Counted from the stretch's first letter, positions 14,401-29,400 are shown. The stretch is DNA of 64,000 nucleotides from Mactromeris polynyma (GCA_032209605.1 JASFXZ010000013.1:7401401-7465400), one strand, 5' to 3'. The notes: generated from the sequence alone by a model not told the origin. Translations and numbers: made by a program.

Positions 14401-17400
14401 TATTGCAAAAACGTTTTTGCCAACTAGGACCCCCATACCTAGGCTCTGCTATATGCTTACATGGCCTGAGACCCTTCACTTGTTAAGTGAAACCCTAGAT
14501 TGTGTACCCTTCATTTGTCCCACAAGCTCCGAGAAACCCTAGTTTGTGTACCCTTCATATGTCCCACAAGCTCCGAGAAACCCTAGTTTGTGTACCCTTC
14601 ATATGTCCCACAAGCTCCGAGAAACCCTAGTTTGTGTACCCTTCATATGTCCCACAAGCTCCGAGAAACCCTAGTTTGTGTACCCTTCATATGTCCCACA
14701 AGCTCAGAGAAACCCTAGTTTGTGTACCCTTCATATGTCCCACAAGCTCAGAGAAACCCTAGTTTGTGTACCCTTCATATGTCCCACAAGCTTCGAGAAA
14801 CCCTAGTTTGTGTACCCTTCATATGTCCCACAAGCTCCGAGAAACCCTAGTTTGTGTACCCTTCATATGTCCCACAAGCTCCGAGAAACCCTAATTTGTG
14901 TACCCTTCATATGTCCCACAAGCTCCGAGAAACCCTTGTTCCTGTACCCTTCATATGTCTCACAAGCTCCGAGAAACCCTAGTTTGTGTACCCTTCATAT
15001 GTCCCACAAGCTCCGAGAAACCCTAGTTTGTGTACCCTTCATATGTCCCACAAGCTCAGAGAAACCCTAGTTTGTGTACCCTTCATATGTCCCACAAGCT
15101 CCGAGCTTTTTACTTACATTATGTTACAAATTATTAATTTATGTTAAAAACAGACAATTAATTAACTATTAATTCTAATAAATGCTTAGAAATGCTTGTT
15201 TATATTTTAACATCTTCTGTGACTTTCAGATCATCTGGAGAGACAAAGTTGGAACAGTTTGTGCAGATACTGACGGAGATGTACAAAATCAATGTGAATG
15301 ACTCAATCAAACAACGACTTCAGGTTCTTCTATCAGGTCTTGTCAATCAAAATATCGAACAAAGAGATGTTTTAGGATGTAAGTCAATTTGTTTACAATA
15401 CTTTACAGGGGTTCCATTGGACCCTTTGACCCCTGGAATTTCCAAATAGTCTCATTTTGACCATTAGAATTCCAGTTGAAGGATCAATTTTTCTCTAAAT
15501 TATAGGTAACTTGACTATGAAATGATAAAATTATCAAAATGACCCTTGAGAACCTGCACCTAGTGGAAACCCTGATTTCATATTTTTATAACTGATGATA
15601 CAGTTAAGCTATTACGGAGTAACCTGTCCTGGGTAACTGATGATACAGTTAAGCTATTACAGAGTTACCTGTCCTGGGTAACTGATGATACAGTTAAGCT
15701 ATTACAGAGTAACCTGTCCTGGATAACTGATGATACAGTTAAGCTATTACGGAGTAACCTGTCCTGGGTAACTGATGATACAGTTAAGCTATTACAGAGT
15801 AACCTGTCCTGGGTAACTGATGATACAGTTAAGCTATTACAGAGTAACCTGTCCTGGATAACTGATGATACAGTTAAGCTATTACAGAGTAACCTGTCCT
15901 GGGTAACTGATGATACAGTTAAGCTATTACAGAGTAACCTGTCCTGGGTAACTGATGATACAGTTAAGCTATTACAGAGTAACCTGTCCTGGGTAACTGA
16001 TGATACAGTTAAGCTATTACAGAGTAACCTGCACTGGGTAACGTACATTTAAGGGGACACAAATGTTGGATGTTGTTGAGAGGTTGTTGCTCTATAAGTT
16101 CAATTAAAAGTAAATTATTGTTGCTTAATAGAGGTCGCCTCTGGAGAGGTTGCACTTTACATAAGACACAAGATTCAGTATGCACACTCAAATGTACATT
16201 TGTGGAATATTATAAACTTCTGGACAACTGCCTTAACGTATTCCAATATTACATTTACACTTCCTCTAATGTGGTATGTGGTTAATTAATGACCACTTAA
16301 CAGTGAAGTGTGAGGTTAGCTAGCTATTGAGTCGATTTAAACCCCCAGTATTTTTACTGACAGTTTTAAGGCTGTAAATCGCTGTGTGGTTATCATTTCT
16401 ATCTATGTTTTTTAAATGTATTTTAATTTCCCTTTCCCCATGTGCAGTTCATTGTTTTTATGTTTTTTAAATGTACTTTTCTCCCCCTTTCGACATGTGG
16501 CCACTTGCTTTCTTGACTTGTCCTCTTGTGTATTCCATCCATTCAATCTGGTTTCTTCCTTGTTATCACCTTTATTTCTCCTTAGTTGTTTTTGATGGTC
16601 AGCCAGACCATTCCTTGCTCCCCCATTCCCATGTCTGTTTAACCTTGTACCTCCCAAGTCCCTAATGTTTCGTTGACTGTTGTTTCCCATTGGTCAGCAT
16701 TGTCTTACGTATATCGTGTTCTTGGTCTTCTTCTTATAATTATCTGCTTTTCTGTTACAGCGATGCTATCAGAACCGACTGTTAGTGAGAAGTCGTTCAC
16801 ATGGTTACGGACATTACGTTATCACATGGATATCAGAAATGTTCTCAGAGCTAAACAAGAACCTGTGGAACCGTCCCCACCACAGATGCAGGCGGAACAT
16901 CAGTATTTACGCCGAGCCAGCAGAACAACACGTAGATCATCGTCATATACGCTGAAGACAAGGAAAGAATCTGTCGGTAAGTGTAAAATGGTGACCTGTT
17001 GCATAGACTGGTAAGTGTAAAATGGTGACCTGTTGCATAGACTGGTAAGTGTAAAATGGTGACATGTTGCATAGACTGGTAAGTGTAAAATGGTGACCTG
17101 TTGCAAAGACTGGTAAGTGTAAAATGGTGACCTGTTGCATAGACTGGTAAGTGTAAAATGGTGACCTGTTGCACAGACTGGTAAGTGTAAAATGGTGACC
17201 TGTTGCACAGACTGGTAAGTGTAAAATGGTGACCTGTTGCATAGACTGGTAAGTGTAAAATGGTGACCTGTTGCATAGACTGGTAAGTGTTAAATGGTGA
17301 CCTGTTGCATAGACTGGTAAGTGTAAAATGGTAAACTGTTGCATAGACTGGTTATAATTTCCATGAATATGTGATTTATATGTGGATTTGTTTGTGTCTG

Positions 17401-20400
17401 TATAATGTCAGTAATGTCTGATCGGTGGGCCAAATACTATAAAACTGAGTTAAGGGACCATCTCAGAATGTAGCCTCGCCATTGGTCAATTTTAAGACTG
17501 TGCTCTGAACCAACCAATCAAGAGACTTGATTTTGAAGACTAATCATCCAGCTAAGATTTGTACTCCTACATTTAGCATGTTTACATATGGCATAAGATG
17601 GTTATAAATAAATTCTAACAGAGTGTGATCATTCAGTTTGTCTGACCTTTATAAGCTATGCATTCACGTTCTTTATTCATATTTACAGATGAATCGGCCG
17701 TGCAGACATTGTCGAGAACAAAGACGAGTGTATCTACAGATTTCCAGTTCAGCCGTTGTTCTATACAACAACTAGGCAACGCTTTCCATTATGATTATGA
17801 ATACTTGGGTCCCGACAGTAAACTTGTGCTGACTCCCCTGACTGAGAGAGCTTTCCTATCTCTCACCCAGGCATTGAAGAACTTCCATTGTGGAACCCTT
17901 ATTGGACCCCCAGGAACTGGAAAGTCAGAAACTGTGAAAGACTTGGCAAAGGTTTGAACTTATTTTCATTACCATGCATGAATGGAACTTTAAAATTATA
18001 CTGCATTGCTCTAGTAAAACACAAATGTTCGATTTTCACGGGAACACAAAATACCCAAAACATTTAATATGGCATTTGTTCCAAGTGTATGGTAACAATT
18101 TTAATTAATAGAAATGAGTGTATTTATAGATTTATTTGTAATAGTTACAATTATCCAATCAAAACAATTTTGTTTCAGATGTTTGGTTGTTGTTTATTTT
18201 CAATCAACTGTAATTCGGAGGTGACATTGTCGATGATGACGCAGTATATGATGGGTATGGTACAGTCCGGATGCTGGGCACTGTTTGATGACACCGATAG
18301 GCTGACCAAAGGTAAGTCATATCACTTTTTTGGTTTTGCTCAAGCCTTATAAAACTGCAATGCCTGTGTTTTGTTTTTTGTTTATAAACAGCATCATTAT
18401 AGAATATAATGCTACTATATAAATATCAGATCCCATGGAGGGTGATAGCATATAATGGTGACCCGAGAAAGTTAATATAAACCAAGGCGTAGGCCAAGGT
18501 TGACATTAACATTTTGAGGGTAAACATTATATACTATCACCCTCTTTGGGATCTGATATTTATTTTATTATACCAAACAAATATTTTGATATTAAAATAT
18601 ATAACAATAACATCAATGTGAAACAGAAACAATAAAGTGTTTGCAATTTTTGTGGAAGAACTGAATCTGTCAAAGCTGACAGATAATGTTGTTTGCATAC
18701 ATTACAAGTGCTTGGTTGTTACCTATTGTAATAAGCGCCTATGACGACTCGGACTTTGGGAATTTCCAGTAGTCTATTTTTAGACCCACGCGAGGGTAAA
18801 GACGTTATGTCAAAGGGTAAAAACGTTATGTCTTAGCGTCATAGGGTAAACACATTATGTCACAGGTAACATAACGAATTTGCTTATAGCGTGTTTATGG
18901 ATAAATCACGTGAGGTATAATAAAAGAAAATAGAATCACATATTTGAAAATCTTATGAATAAAGATATCAGTTTATTTTCTTATTTATACTCAGATATTC
19001 ATGTAAGGTTGGGAATTTCAAGCCAGATGCAGCCCCCCCCCCCCCCCCTGCCTATATCTTGCTTTAAGGAGTTGATGTACAAAGAATGGAAAATCAATTG
19101 AAGGCACATAAGCACACTAGTTTGCCTAACTAAGTACATATGATTACTTTGTGTCAGGGAACTGCATTTTTAACCACCAATGATCAGCTAAGCAGACCTT
19201 AGCATACTGCTGAGAAATTTCATAAGCATTAATATAAGAATTTTCAGGAAATTGGAGCCCTGGGTTACAATTTAAGACATTTTTTAATATTTACTACATT
19301 GTATATTTGTAGGATTGATGTCCGTAACATCCCAACACTTGGACTATCTACGTACTGCACTGAGAACCTTGGATCAGTCGAGCGAAAATCAGTACAAGAT
19401 ACGCGGACAACCTCGGGCAGACAAGGTACGTTTTCTTCGAGATATTATGTTATCTAACAATAATTAATACATGAACCAGCAAGGTCCTGTTTCACTAACA
19501 GTAGTCCAGTTTTTGGGAAAAGTTTGAAAAATCAAGCACAGATAAAATTGTGCTATCGATAACTTTTTTCCATATTAACACTGTAAATGTTTGTCTAAAT
19601 GTCTAAACAATGATGCACCAATCTCTGTTATTCAAGGGTTTCACTAGGTGCTCAATCTTAAGGGTTAATTTGGACTCGATTTTACCATTTTATAGTCAAA
19701 TACCTATAATATAGAGAAAAAAAGGACCCTTCAGCCAGAATCGTGAGCGTCAATTTGTGGATCTTTGGAAATTCCAGGGGTCAAAGGGTCAACTCTAGGA
19801 TTAAATGGAACCCCTGATGTATAAGAAAGGGATTTATGGAAAAATCCTACTTCAAAGCCTGGATTAGATTAGTGAAACCTGAACCCTTTTTTCCAGCCTT
19901 AATTAACAAAAACTATACTTGGTCAAACCTTGATTATAGTGCTTTGACAATTTATCATGTTCCTTAACTTTGACTTGCTTACACAGTCGGACCTCGTTTA
20001 TTCAACAAACCTTTTATCCAAATTCTCGGTATCATGCAATATATCTTCTTATGCATGTTGAATTGAAATGGGCTATTCGAAACCATGTTTTATTTTAAAT
20101 AAAATTTCGGACAACAATGAATTCGAATGAATGAAGTCCGACTGTATGAGAATTATACGATGATTGAATGAAGATGTATGTCATTATTTCCGTGCAATGA
20201 ATTAGAATGGCCACCAAATATCGATTTACAACATTAGATTGATAAGTAGAGCTGAAGTATTTCCTGCTTCGTGCAATTTGATGATTATATACTCCGCAAG
20301 GCGATATCGGCAATTATATACTCATCGGGGCAATAACGCACAACAGCAAATGGTAGCGAGTAGTAATGCCCTTAACACATATGACCAGTTATTACCTAGC

Positions 20401-23400
20401 GTATTGTCCGTTAAGTCACACACATTGTCTTGGCGATCAATTATCACTGAGTGCGGCTGGCAATTTGGGTAAACAGCTCATTTTATCGTGTCTGGTTTGA
20501 AATATACAAAGGGCTATTGTCGTAGCTTGATCATCTATATTGTTGCATCCAAACAAATGTTCAGTACTGGAGAAAGAATAAGTCCCTATAACCTATAACT
20601 GCAGATGAGTGAAAGTGCAGATGAGTGTCACGACTGACTGTGTTTCTGCAGACAAGTGTCAATTTGTTTCGGCAGACGAGTGTCACTGTGTTTCTGCAGA
20701 CAAGTGTCAATTTGTTTCGGCAGACGAGTCACTGTGTTTCTGCAGACAAGTGTCAATTTGTCACGGCAGACGAGTGTCACTGTGTTTCTGCAGACAAGTG
20801 TCAATTTGTCACGGCAGATGAGTGTCACTGTGTTTCTGCAGAAAAGTGTCAATTTGTCACGGCAGAAGAGTGTCTGCATCAGCTTGCGTTACCCATGTTG
20901 TTACTATTTTTAGTGTCAAAAGAACACTAGTCGTATATTGTACTATAAACGTCATTGTATAATGTATTTATTGATATTTTCAGACCTTTTCAGTGGTGGG
21001 TTTTGTATCAAGTAGTTGTCGCTAGATTACACACCCTTATGTTCAAATATTTTTCGCTTTGTTTACAAAACATCTATGTTTGTGTCTCTCTGTTGTCATT
21101 TGATTTTCCATTTTTTTATCAAATTGAGGTCATTTTTATTTTTTTCTCTACTTTTTGGTATATTTTTGTAGTATACGTAAGTTATCGTACTTTCTCTTCT
21201 GTGAGGGGTTTGGTCCTGAACTTTGCAGTCCATGAATTTGGCGCGAGTTCTGGTTTGTAACCAAAGGACCAGTTATTAACAATGAATATTTTAAGTTTTA
21301 AGAATTTGTTTCACAAGAAATGTAAACATTAAGTTTAGACTAAAAGCTTTCTCTATGAATGGATTAAAAATTATATGTGAGAAAGTTGTTGGTTGCTTGC
21401 GTAAAAACTGGTTAGTACTGGTTGGTTACCTAGGAACACTGGTTTAGTACTGGTTGGTAACCTAGGAACACTGGTTAGTACTGGTTGGTTACCTAGGAAC
21501 ACTGGTTAGTACTGGTTGGTAACCTAGGAACACTGGTTAGTACTGGTTGGTAACCTAGGAACACTAGTTCAGTACTGGTTGGTAACCTTGGAATGCTGGT
21601 TAGTACTGGTTGGTAACCTAGGAACACTGGTTCAGTACTGGTTGGTATCACAGGAACACTGGTTAGTACTGGTTGGTAACCTAGGAACACTGGTTCAGTA
21701 CTGGTTGGTAACCTAGGAACACTGTTTAGTACTGGTTGGTAACCTAGGAACACTGGTTAGTACTGGTTGGTAACCTAGGAACACTGGTTAGTACTGGTTG
21801 GTAACCTAGGAACACTGGTTTGTACTGGTTGGTAACCTAGGAACACTGGTTAGTACTGGTTGGTAACCTAGGAACACTGGTTAGTACTGGTTGGTAACCT
21901 AGGAACACTGGTTTGTACTGGTTGGTAACCTTTAGGAACACTGGTTTGTACTGGTTGGTAACCTAGGAACACTGGTTTGTACTGGTTGGTAACCTAGGAA
22001 CACTGGTTTGTACTGGTTGGTAACCTAGGAACACTGGTTAGTACTGGTTGGTAACCTAGGAACACTGGTTTGTACTGGTTGGTAACCTTTAGGAACACTG
22101 GTTAGTACTGGTTGGTAACCTAGGAACACTGGTTAGTACTGGTTGGTAACCTAGGAACACTGGTTTGTACTGGTTGGTAACCTAGGAACACTGGTTTGTA
22201 CTGGTTGGTAACCTTTAGGAACACTGGTTAGTACTGGTTGGTAACCTAGGAACACTGGTTTGTACTGGTTGGTAACCTAGGAACACTGGTTTGTACTGGT
22301 TGGTTACCTAGGAACACTGGTTTGTACTGGTTGGTAACCTAGGAACACTGGTTAGTACTGGTTGGTAACCTAGGAACACTGGTTTGTACTGGTTGGTAAC
22401 CTTTAGGAACACTGGTTAGTACTGGTTGGTAACCTAGGAACACTGGTTTGTACTGGTTGGTAACCTTTAGGAACACTGGTTAGTACTGGTTGGTAACCTA
22501 GGAACACTGGTTAGTACTGGTTGGTAACCTAGGAACACTGGTTTGTACTGGTTGGTAACCTTTAGGAACACTGGTTAGTACTGGTTGGTAACCTAGGAAC
22601 ACTGGTTTGTACTGGTTGGTAACCTTTAGGAACACTGGTAAGGTCAACTGACTGCAGTACATTACTAACATACTGTTTAAAATGGTGTAAAACTCCAACA
22701 TACACACACACTAGGGTGTTTAAGTTTGTATAATTTTTAACAGGAGAAATAAGGTAACAGGTCCTGACCGAAGTATAGCATTCTTTAACTTGGGCCCAGG
22801 ATTATAAGGGCTACTTACACTCAGCACTCAAATCACAAGATTTACTCTGTTTAGTCTGATAGTGACTTTTATGGAGTGTGAAAATTGTATGATAATGTTA
22901 AAAGAGTGTTGAATATCCACTATCAGTAAATTTTGTTATTTGAGTGTTGAGTGTAAGTTTCCTTTATTAAGGGGCCAGCTTGGGGCCTGCCCTTTAGCCA
23001 ATTGGCACCATTGTACAATACTACCAACTTACTGAATCTTGAAGAAACATTTTGAAGAATTTGTCATATTTTTTCACAACTTTGAAGCTGAACAGTTTGA
23101 AATCTATAGCGCTGCAATTCACTGAAAATATTGGATAAAGACTCAATCATATACAAGATCCTGACATTAATTGTGCCTGTCTGATTTCATGATAAAAAAA
23201 TTTTAGGATATCGGAAATAAACCTATTTTTTTTGTTAGGCCTAACTGAAATAAAACATTTATTTCTTGTGTCGTAGATGTTTATTGAGCTTACAGCTTAT
23301 TGGACAGATAGCAATATGATGGTTTATATTTGTATTTATTCCCCTGCATGCAACCAATCAGTGCTTTACGTAGAAACCTTACATTTATTGTACGACTGCT

Positions 23401-26400
23401 ATATGTATACAAACGGTTCCTATACTGTCACTAGTTGGCTAGTAGAATCCTTACGGATGTTTTAGATTTTGTATTTACGTATATTTATCCTATTTAAAGC
23501 TTTTGTTTATTTGTTTAGATTCGTGGCTTCAAGTTGCATGGCTCGTGTATTTTTTATTTCGGCTTGTGTAGATTTGAGATTAGTATGTTTCGGGTACACG
23601 GTCAGAGGGCATAAATCTTAGTTTGGAGACCAGTCTCAAAACTCAAGCGTCTGATTGGTTGATTCCTCATACAGACTCATATTGACCAATGGCAAGGCTG
23701 CATTCTTAGACTGGTTTCTCAAACTCAGTTTTATAACCTAAGACGGCTGTCGTTAGTTTTAAAGTTTTGTATATCATTATTTCTGGCAAATCTGAGACTT
23801 AGGTGAGGTACTGAGTTTGGTGTCCAGTCTCAGAATGCAGCCATGCCATTGGTCAATTTTAAGACTGTGCTCAGAACCATCCAATCAGAGAATTGAATTT
23901 TAGACCAGTCTCTGCAATAAATTTTAAAACCTTTGGGACCAGGTAGCTGCTAGGATCAGGGATTTGTGTACGCACAAGTATTACGAATGGATAAAATCAT
24001 TGTGTGCTATGTGACTAAGATGTGCACTGTAAACCATGTACCAAGTATATGAGTTGTACCACGACAAAACCTGTATTAGTGACCAAAAAGTCCATTTTCA
24101 AGTTTTTACGTTTTCTAACAAATATATTTTTCAACTTTCATTTAATACCAAAGGTACTGAAATCGGACATCTACTTTTCGTTTCATAGCAATTCCAATAT
24201 TAAGAACAAGATGCAAAAGTAAGCTACAAAATGTTGACGTCGCGTAAGAATGTACATTATTCTTTAAATAATCTTCTACTCTTCGAATGGAAAGAAACAA
24301 TTTATGAAATACATGTACTTGCAAATATTTCTTTGTTCGTTTAATTCTATATATCATAAATAAGCATCCAAAATATCTTTGGATAAAGCGCTTATCTTGT
24401 GAAGTCAAAACTTTGATTGGGTAATACTCGACATCATAACCTACGTCACTAATACTAGTTTTGTTGTGGCACGGCTCATATATATACTCAACAACCCATT
24501 ACTGTCCAGTATTACAGTATCAATGTTTGAGGGTAGTATACCTTTGTTCATCCCAACGTTAGTCTCAGCGCTTTGTCTTGTAACTTCTGAATTAGTACAG
24601 AATCTGATCAGGACATGAAATGGCTGATGAAAACAATCCTGTGTATTTCTTTTTTTGTTGAGTATGGTAACAAATATAATACAGCTGACATTTAGCTAAG
24701 TTGAAAATCATTTGTTCCTCGTTAAATACTTAAAAATCCTTATTTTAACGAAGTTAATATCACTTTATTTGTTTATTTTTGTGATGATATTTATTATTAG
24801 TTGTCGTAGTAGACGTATTGATTCTACGTTATTTTTTATAGAAAACTGGTGTTGGTGATGCCGTGATCCGACGTAACTCATTGACGACTCTTCATCCGTT
24901 ACCCAATTCTAGTTCCTCTCCACAACTGGAGAGACAGAAGACAGTCCCTCATGGATTCAACGTAAGTTACCGTGTAACCTCTCCAGAGCGACCCTCTCTT
25001 GAGCAAACACCTCTCTATAACAAAATTACCAATTATTTTAGGAGTGAGGACTTACTATCAATGCAGACTTGCTAATTCTTGCATATCAGTCTGAGATTTC
25101 CCCTCGGCAGACCCTCATTCCCGCTCAAAAACAGTAACCCTTGCACCAAATAATATGTATGGGAATAGAGGTGCAAGGAATGGTCTGGCCAACCATCAAA
25201 AACAAATATGGAGAATTTAGAGGGACAACAAGGGGGGAAAAGATTAGTGTATGAAATACTTCACGGAACTAGTCAAGAAAGTCAGTATGCCGAAAGGTGG
25301 TGAAAAGAACATAAATATTATATTAAGTAAAGTAACTGCACATTGGGAAGGGGAACGTACCATACATCTAAAAACATAAATAGATATAAAAATGACACAG
25401 TGTGCCCAAAACACGTCATTCAGCTGTAACTTCGAAGCAATTCGAGGCACGTATAAAAGTCATCCATGTTTTTACATTACAGGAGAAAGGATTGGTGACC
25501 TATTTTGAGGAAACGTGGATCGCCGAGAAAGAACAGAGGAGACATTCGATTGAGAGAGAAATAGAAATACACGAGTCGGAACTTTACAACAAAAACAAAC
25601 CTCCGCCATTATTCTATGGTAAGAGTTATCTTTCCCTCACATGTATGTTTACATGTACGGTAATCAGACTGGTATGTTTATGATGAAAGTTTTGCCTAGA
25701 ACCAGTCAAGCAAAACTCAACAAGAAGCACGTCAGACGAAAGTGGAGTACCATTCTATTGACTTCTATCTATCTTTCTTTGTACTGTGCTAATGAATTTT
25801 CCCAAGCGAAAATGTATTTATCGATATGTCGATAAATCATCGATAATGTTTGATATATCAATATCGACGATATGCAAAAAATTTCATCGATGCCAGTCCT
25901 ACTATATATTTAGCTTTACAACTCATGTTTGTTTTCCTAAAATAATATTTCAGCCACTGTAACAGGTAAGATTTACGAGTTGAAACTAACGGTTATATAT
26001 AACCAAACTGATGCCTATGTTGATATTTGACATTTTAAACGCCAACATTTTATCTTGATATAGTGCTGTTAGATTGACCCGGAATGTGTATGAACTTTCA
26101 GGACCGATCCATGTCAATTTAGGTGTAGAAATGCTCTCGTGCGTAAAACTATAACTGCTGTTTGTTTTACTTTTCTATCAAAATACAACCTCGGCTTTTT
26201 CTCTGTCAAGCTTGCAGACAAACACGAACATTTTACTACACCTACTTTGAAATGTTATGATCCAGGTAATATATTCATACATTCACGGTTAATAAAACAG
26301 CGCTATAGCTTAGTTGGTTTTACATGATTGTTTTCCTAATATTTGCTTTGAATAAACGTGCCTATAATTCGGTTGTGACCCCTAGGAAATTCAGATTAGC

Positions 26401-29400
26401 AACTCGTTTACGCATTAGGTAAATTAACAAATTGCAAACGGTATGCAGTAGTTTTATGTAAGCCTTACATATATCATGGTTTGTGACTTTAACATACTTG
26501 GGGGCTTACTCTCAAAAAATTTAAGACTGAAACTCAGTCTTAGACTTCAAATTTGCAAAATTTATATTTACCAGCCTTTCGTTTTCACTAAATTTAAGCA
26601 AGGGGAATTTTGTCTGAATAGTTTTATTATCCACTCTAGGCTTCGGTCAAATTTGATTAAAATCTTTATCCTTATAGTAATGTTTAAAGTCAAAGTCTGA
26701 GTTTCCCTCTTAAAATGTTTGTGAAAAAGGTCTGGAAATTAATAAAGACAATGTTCATTTTCATGATGCATTGAAAACATGGGTTAGATGCTAAACTGAT
26801 GTATATCAGTTTTGGTAGAGAATTAAATACAGTTGTTTTGCACTCCAATTGTAAAATCAGGAAATAAATATTCAAGTGGTTGTCATAGGTTCACAAAATG
26901 GAGACAGTTACCATATTGAACACTTCTGTGTTTGTATAAACACAGATACTTGTATATTAGTTATATATACTGTGTATTAATATTTCCCTCTGTTACTATA
27001 ATGATGTATTAATTCAATATATTGACCCCTTTCCCCTTAATCCATCCAACTATCAATATTTATTTAAATATCCATTAGTATAGTGGATGCTATCCCTTAT
27101 TATGTCCCCACCCCACTGGGGAAACACACTGATGCTGTGTGGTCTATCTGTCTGGCCCACCCCACTGGGGAAACACATTGATGCTGTGTGGTCTATCTGT
27201 CTGGCCCACCCCACTGGGGAAACACACTGATGCTGTGTGGTCTATCTGTCTGGCCAACCCCACTGGGGAAACACACTGATGCTGTGTGGTCTATCTGTCT
27301 GGCCCACCCCACTGGGGAAACACACTGATGCTGTGTGGTCTATCTGTCTGGCCCACCCCACTGGGGAAACACACTGATGCTGTGTGGTCTATCTGTCTGG
27401 CCCACACCACTGGGGAAACACACTGATGCTGTGTGGTCTATCTGTTTGGCCCACCCCACTGGGGAAACACACTTATGCTGTGTGGTCTATCTGTCTGGCC
27501 CACCCCACTGGGGAAACACACTGATGCTGTGTGGTCTATCTGTCTGGCCCACCCCACTGGGGAAACACATTGATGCTGTGTGGTCTATCAGTCTGGCCCA
27601 CCCACTGGGGAAACACACTGATGCTGTGTGGTCTATCTGTCTGGCCCACCCCACTGGGGAAACACACTTATGCTGTGTGGTCTATCTGTCTGGCCCACCC
27701 CACTGGGGAAACACAATGATGCTGTGTGGTCTATCTGTCTGGCCCACCCCACTGGGGAAACACACTGATGCTGTGTGGTCTATCTGTCTGGCCCACCCCA
27801 CTGGGGAAACACACTTATGCTGTGTGGTCTATCTGTCTGGCCCACCCCACTGGGGAAACACACTTATTATGTGTGGTCTATCTGTCTGGCCCACCCCACT
27901 GGAGAAACACACTGATGCTGTGCGGTCTATCTGTCTGGCCCACCCCACTGGGGAAACACACTTATGCTGTGTGGTCTATCTGTCTGGCCCACCCCACTGG
28001 GGAAACACACTTATGCTGTGTGGTCTATCTGTCTGGCCCACCCCACTGGGGAAACACACTGATGCTGTGCAGTCTATATGTCTGGATGGTACAAAGTTTG
28101 TCTGCCCTTGTTCTTCTAAACAAGTGGTTGGATTTCGATGACACTTCACACGAGTTATTGGTACCAAGCCTACTGTATATTGTCAGCATTTTTTTTCAAA
28201 TTCTTTTTGGCTGAGTTATGGCCCTTTGGAGCACTAGGGGGAAACTTGCTATTTTTATTCGAAAAACAATCTCTAGTTAGTTGATCGAAGTTAATTCATC
28301 GGATATTTCTTTCACTTGTAATGAATACGAGGGAAGATGGCAGTTGCTTGGGGAATAAAGTGTTTGTACTGTTCAGTTAAACCTTAAAACACCGGTAAGG
28401 TCACCTGACCTTTATATGATGAAGACAGTGTTAATTTATTGTTGTTAACTTAATCTAATAATTAACATAAAAAATTGATTGATGCATGCTGATTGTTTTT
28501 TGTGTGTTTTTGTTTCAGAATCTAACATTTCTGAGCAAATTTCCAACTTTTTCGTTAATCCAAAAGCCAGTAAGATTTGCACTCACTGATGTTGTGTTTG
28601 AGATTTTAGGGTGATGGGTTGTTGTTGTTGTTGTAGGTTGAAGTAAAATGAATGAGGGTTGTCCCAAAGCTATAATAACTGGGCTTTGGTATGATGCAGT
28701 TACAATGAGCTATGCATCCAACCTGTCAATATGATTTTAAATTACACGTTAATTATCTGAGGCATTTAGAGATTTTATGCACAGTTTGTTGACAATTTTA
28801 AAAATTATTTCACCTCGAAGTTTAAAAAATGCACTGATACTCTTTCATGAAAACCGTTCCTGTCGTCTGCTCATCTGTTTGTCTGTTCATATGTTCGTCT
28901 GTTCATATGCTCGTCTGCTCATAAGTTTATCTGTTCATATGTTTGTCTGCTCATATGTTTATCTGTTCATATGTTTGTCTGTTCATCTGTTCATATGTTT
29001 ATCTGTTCATATGTTTATCTGTTCATATGTTTGTCTGTTCATATGTTTATCTGTTCATATTTTTATCTGTTCATATGTTTATCTGTTCATATGTTTGTCT
29101 GTTCATATGTTTATCTGTTCATATGTTTGTCTGTTCATCTGTTTGTCTGCTCATATGTTTGTCTGCTCATATGTTTGTCTGCTCATATGTTTGTCTGCTC
29201 ATATGTTTGTCTGTTCATCTATTTGTTCTCATAAATAGGTTTCCGATTGTTTATTTAAATATGAACCAAATTAAGTACAGTCGGACCTTTTTCATTCTAA
29301 ATCATCGGGTCCGAACTTTTATTTCAAATAATTCATGGTTTCGAATAGCTTATTTCAATTCGACTTGAATAAGAAGAAACATCAGGACCTTGTGCAGTAA

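Noticed and set aside
14488..15105. Regularly spaced repeats resembling a CRISPR array
   Set aside because: There are no unique spacers between conserved repeats; the whole unit is repeated head to tail. The window is eukaryotic.
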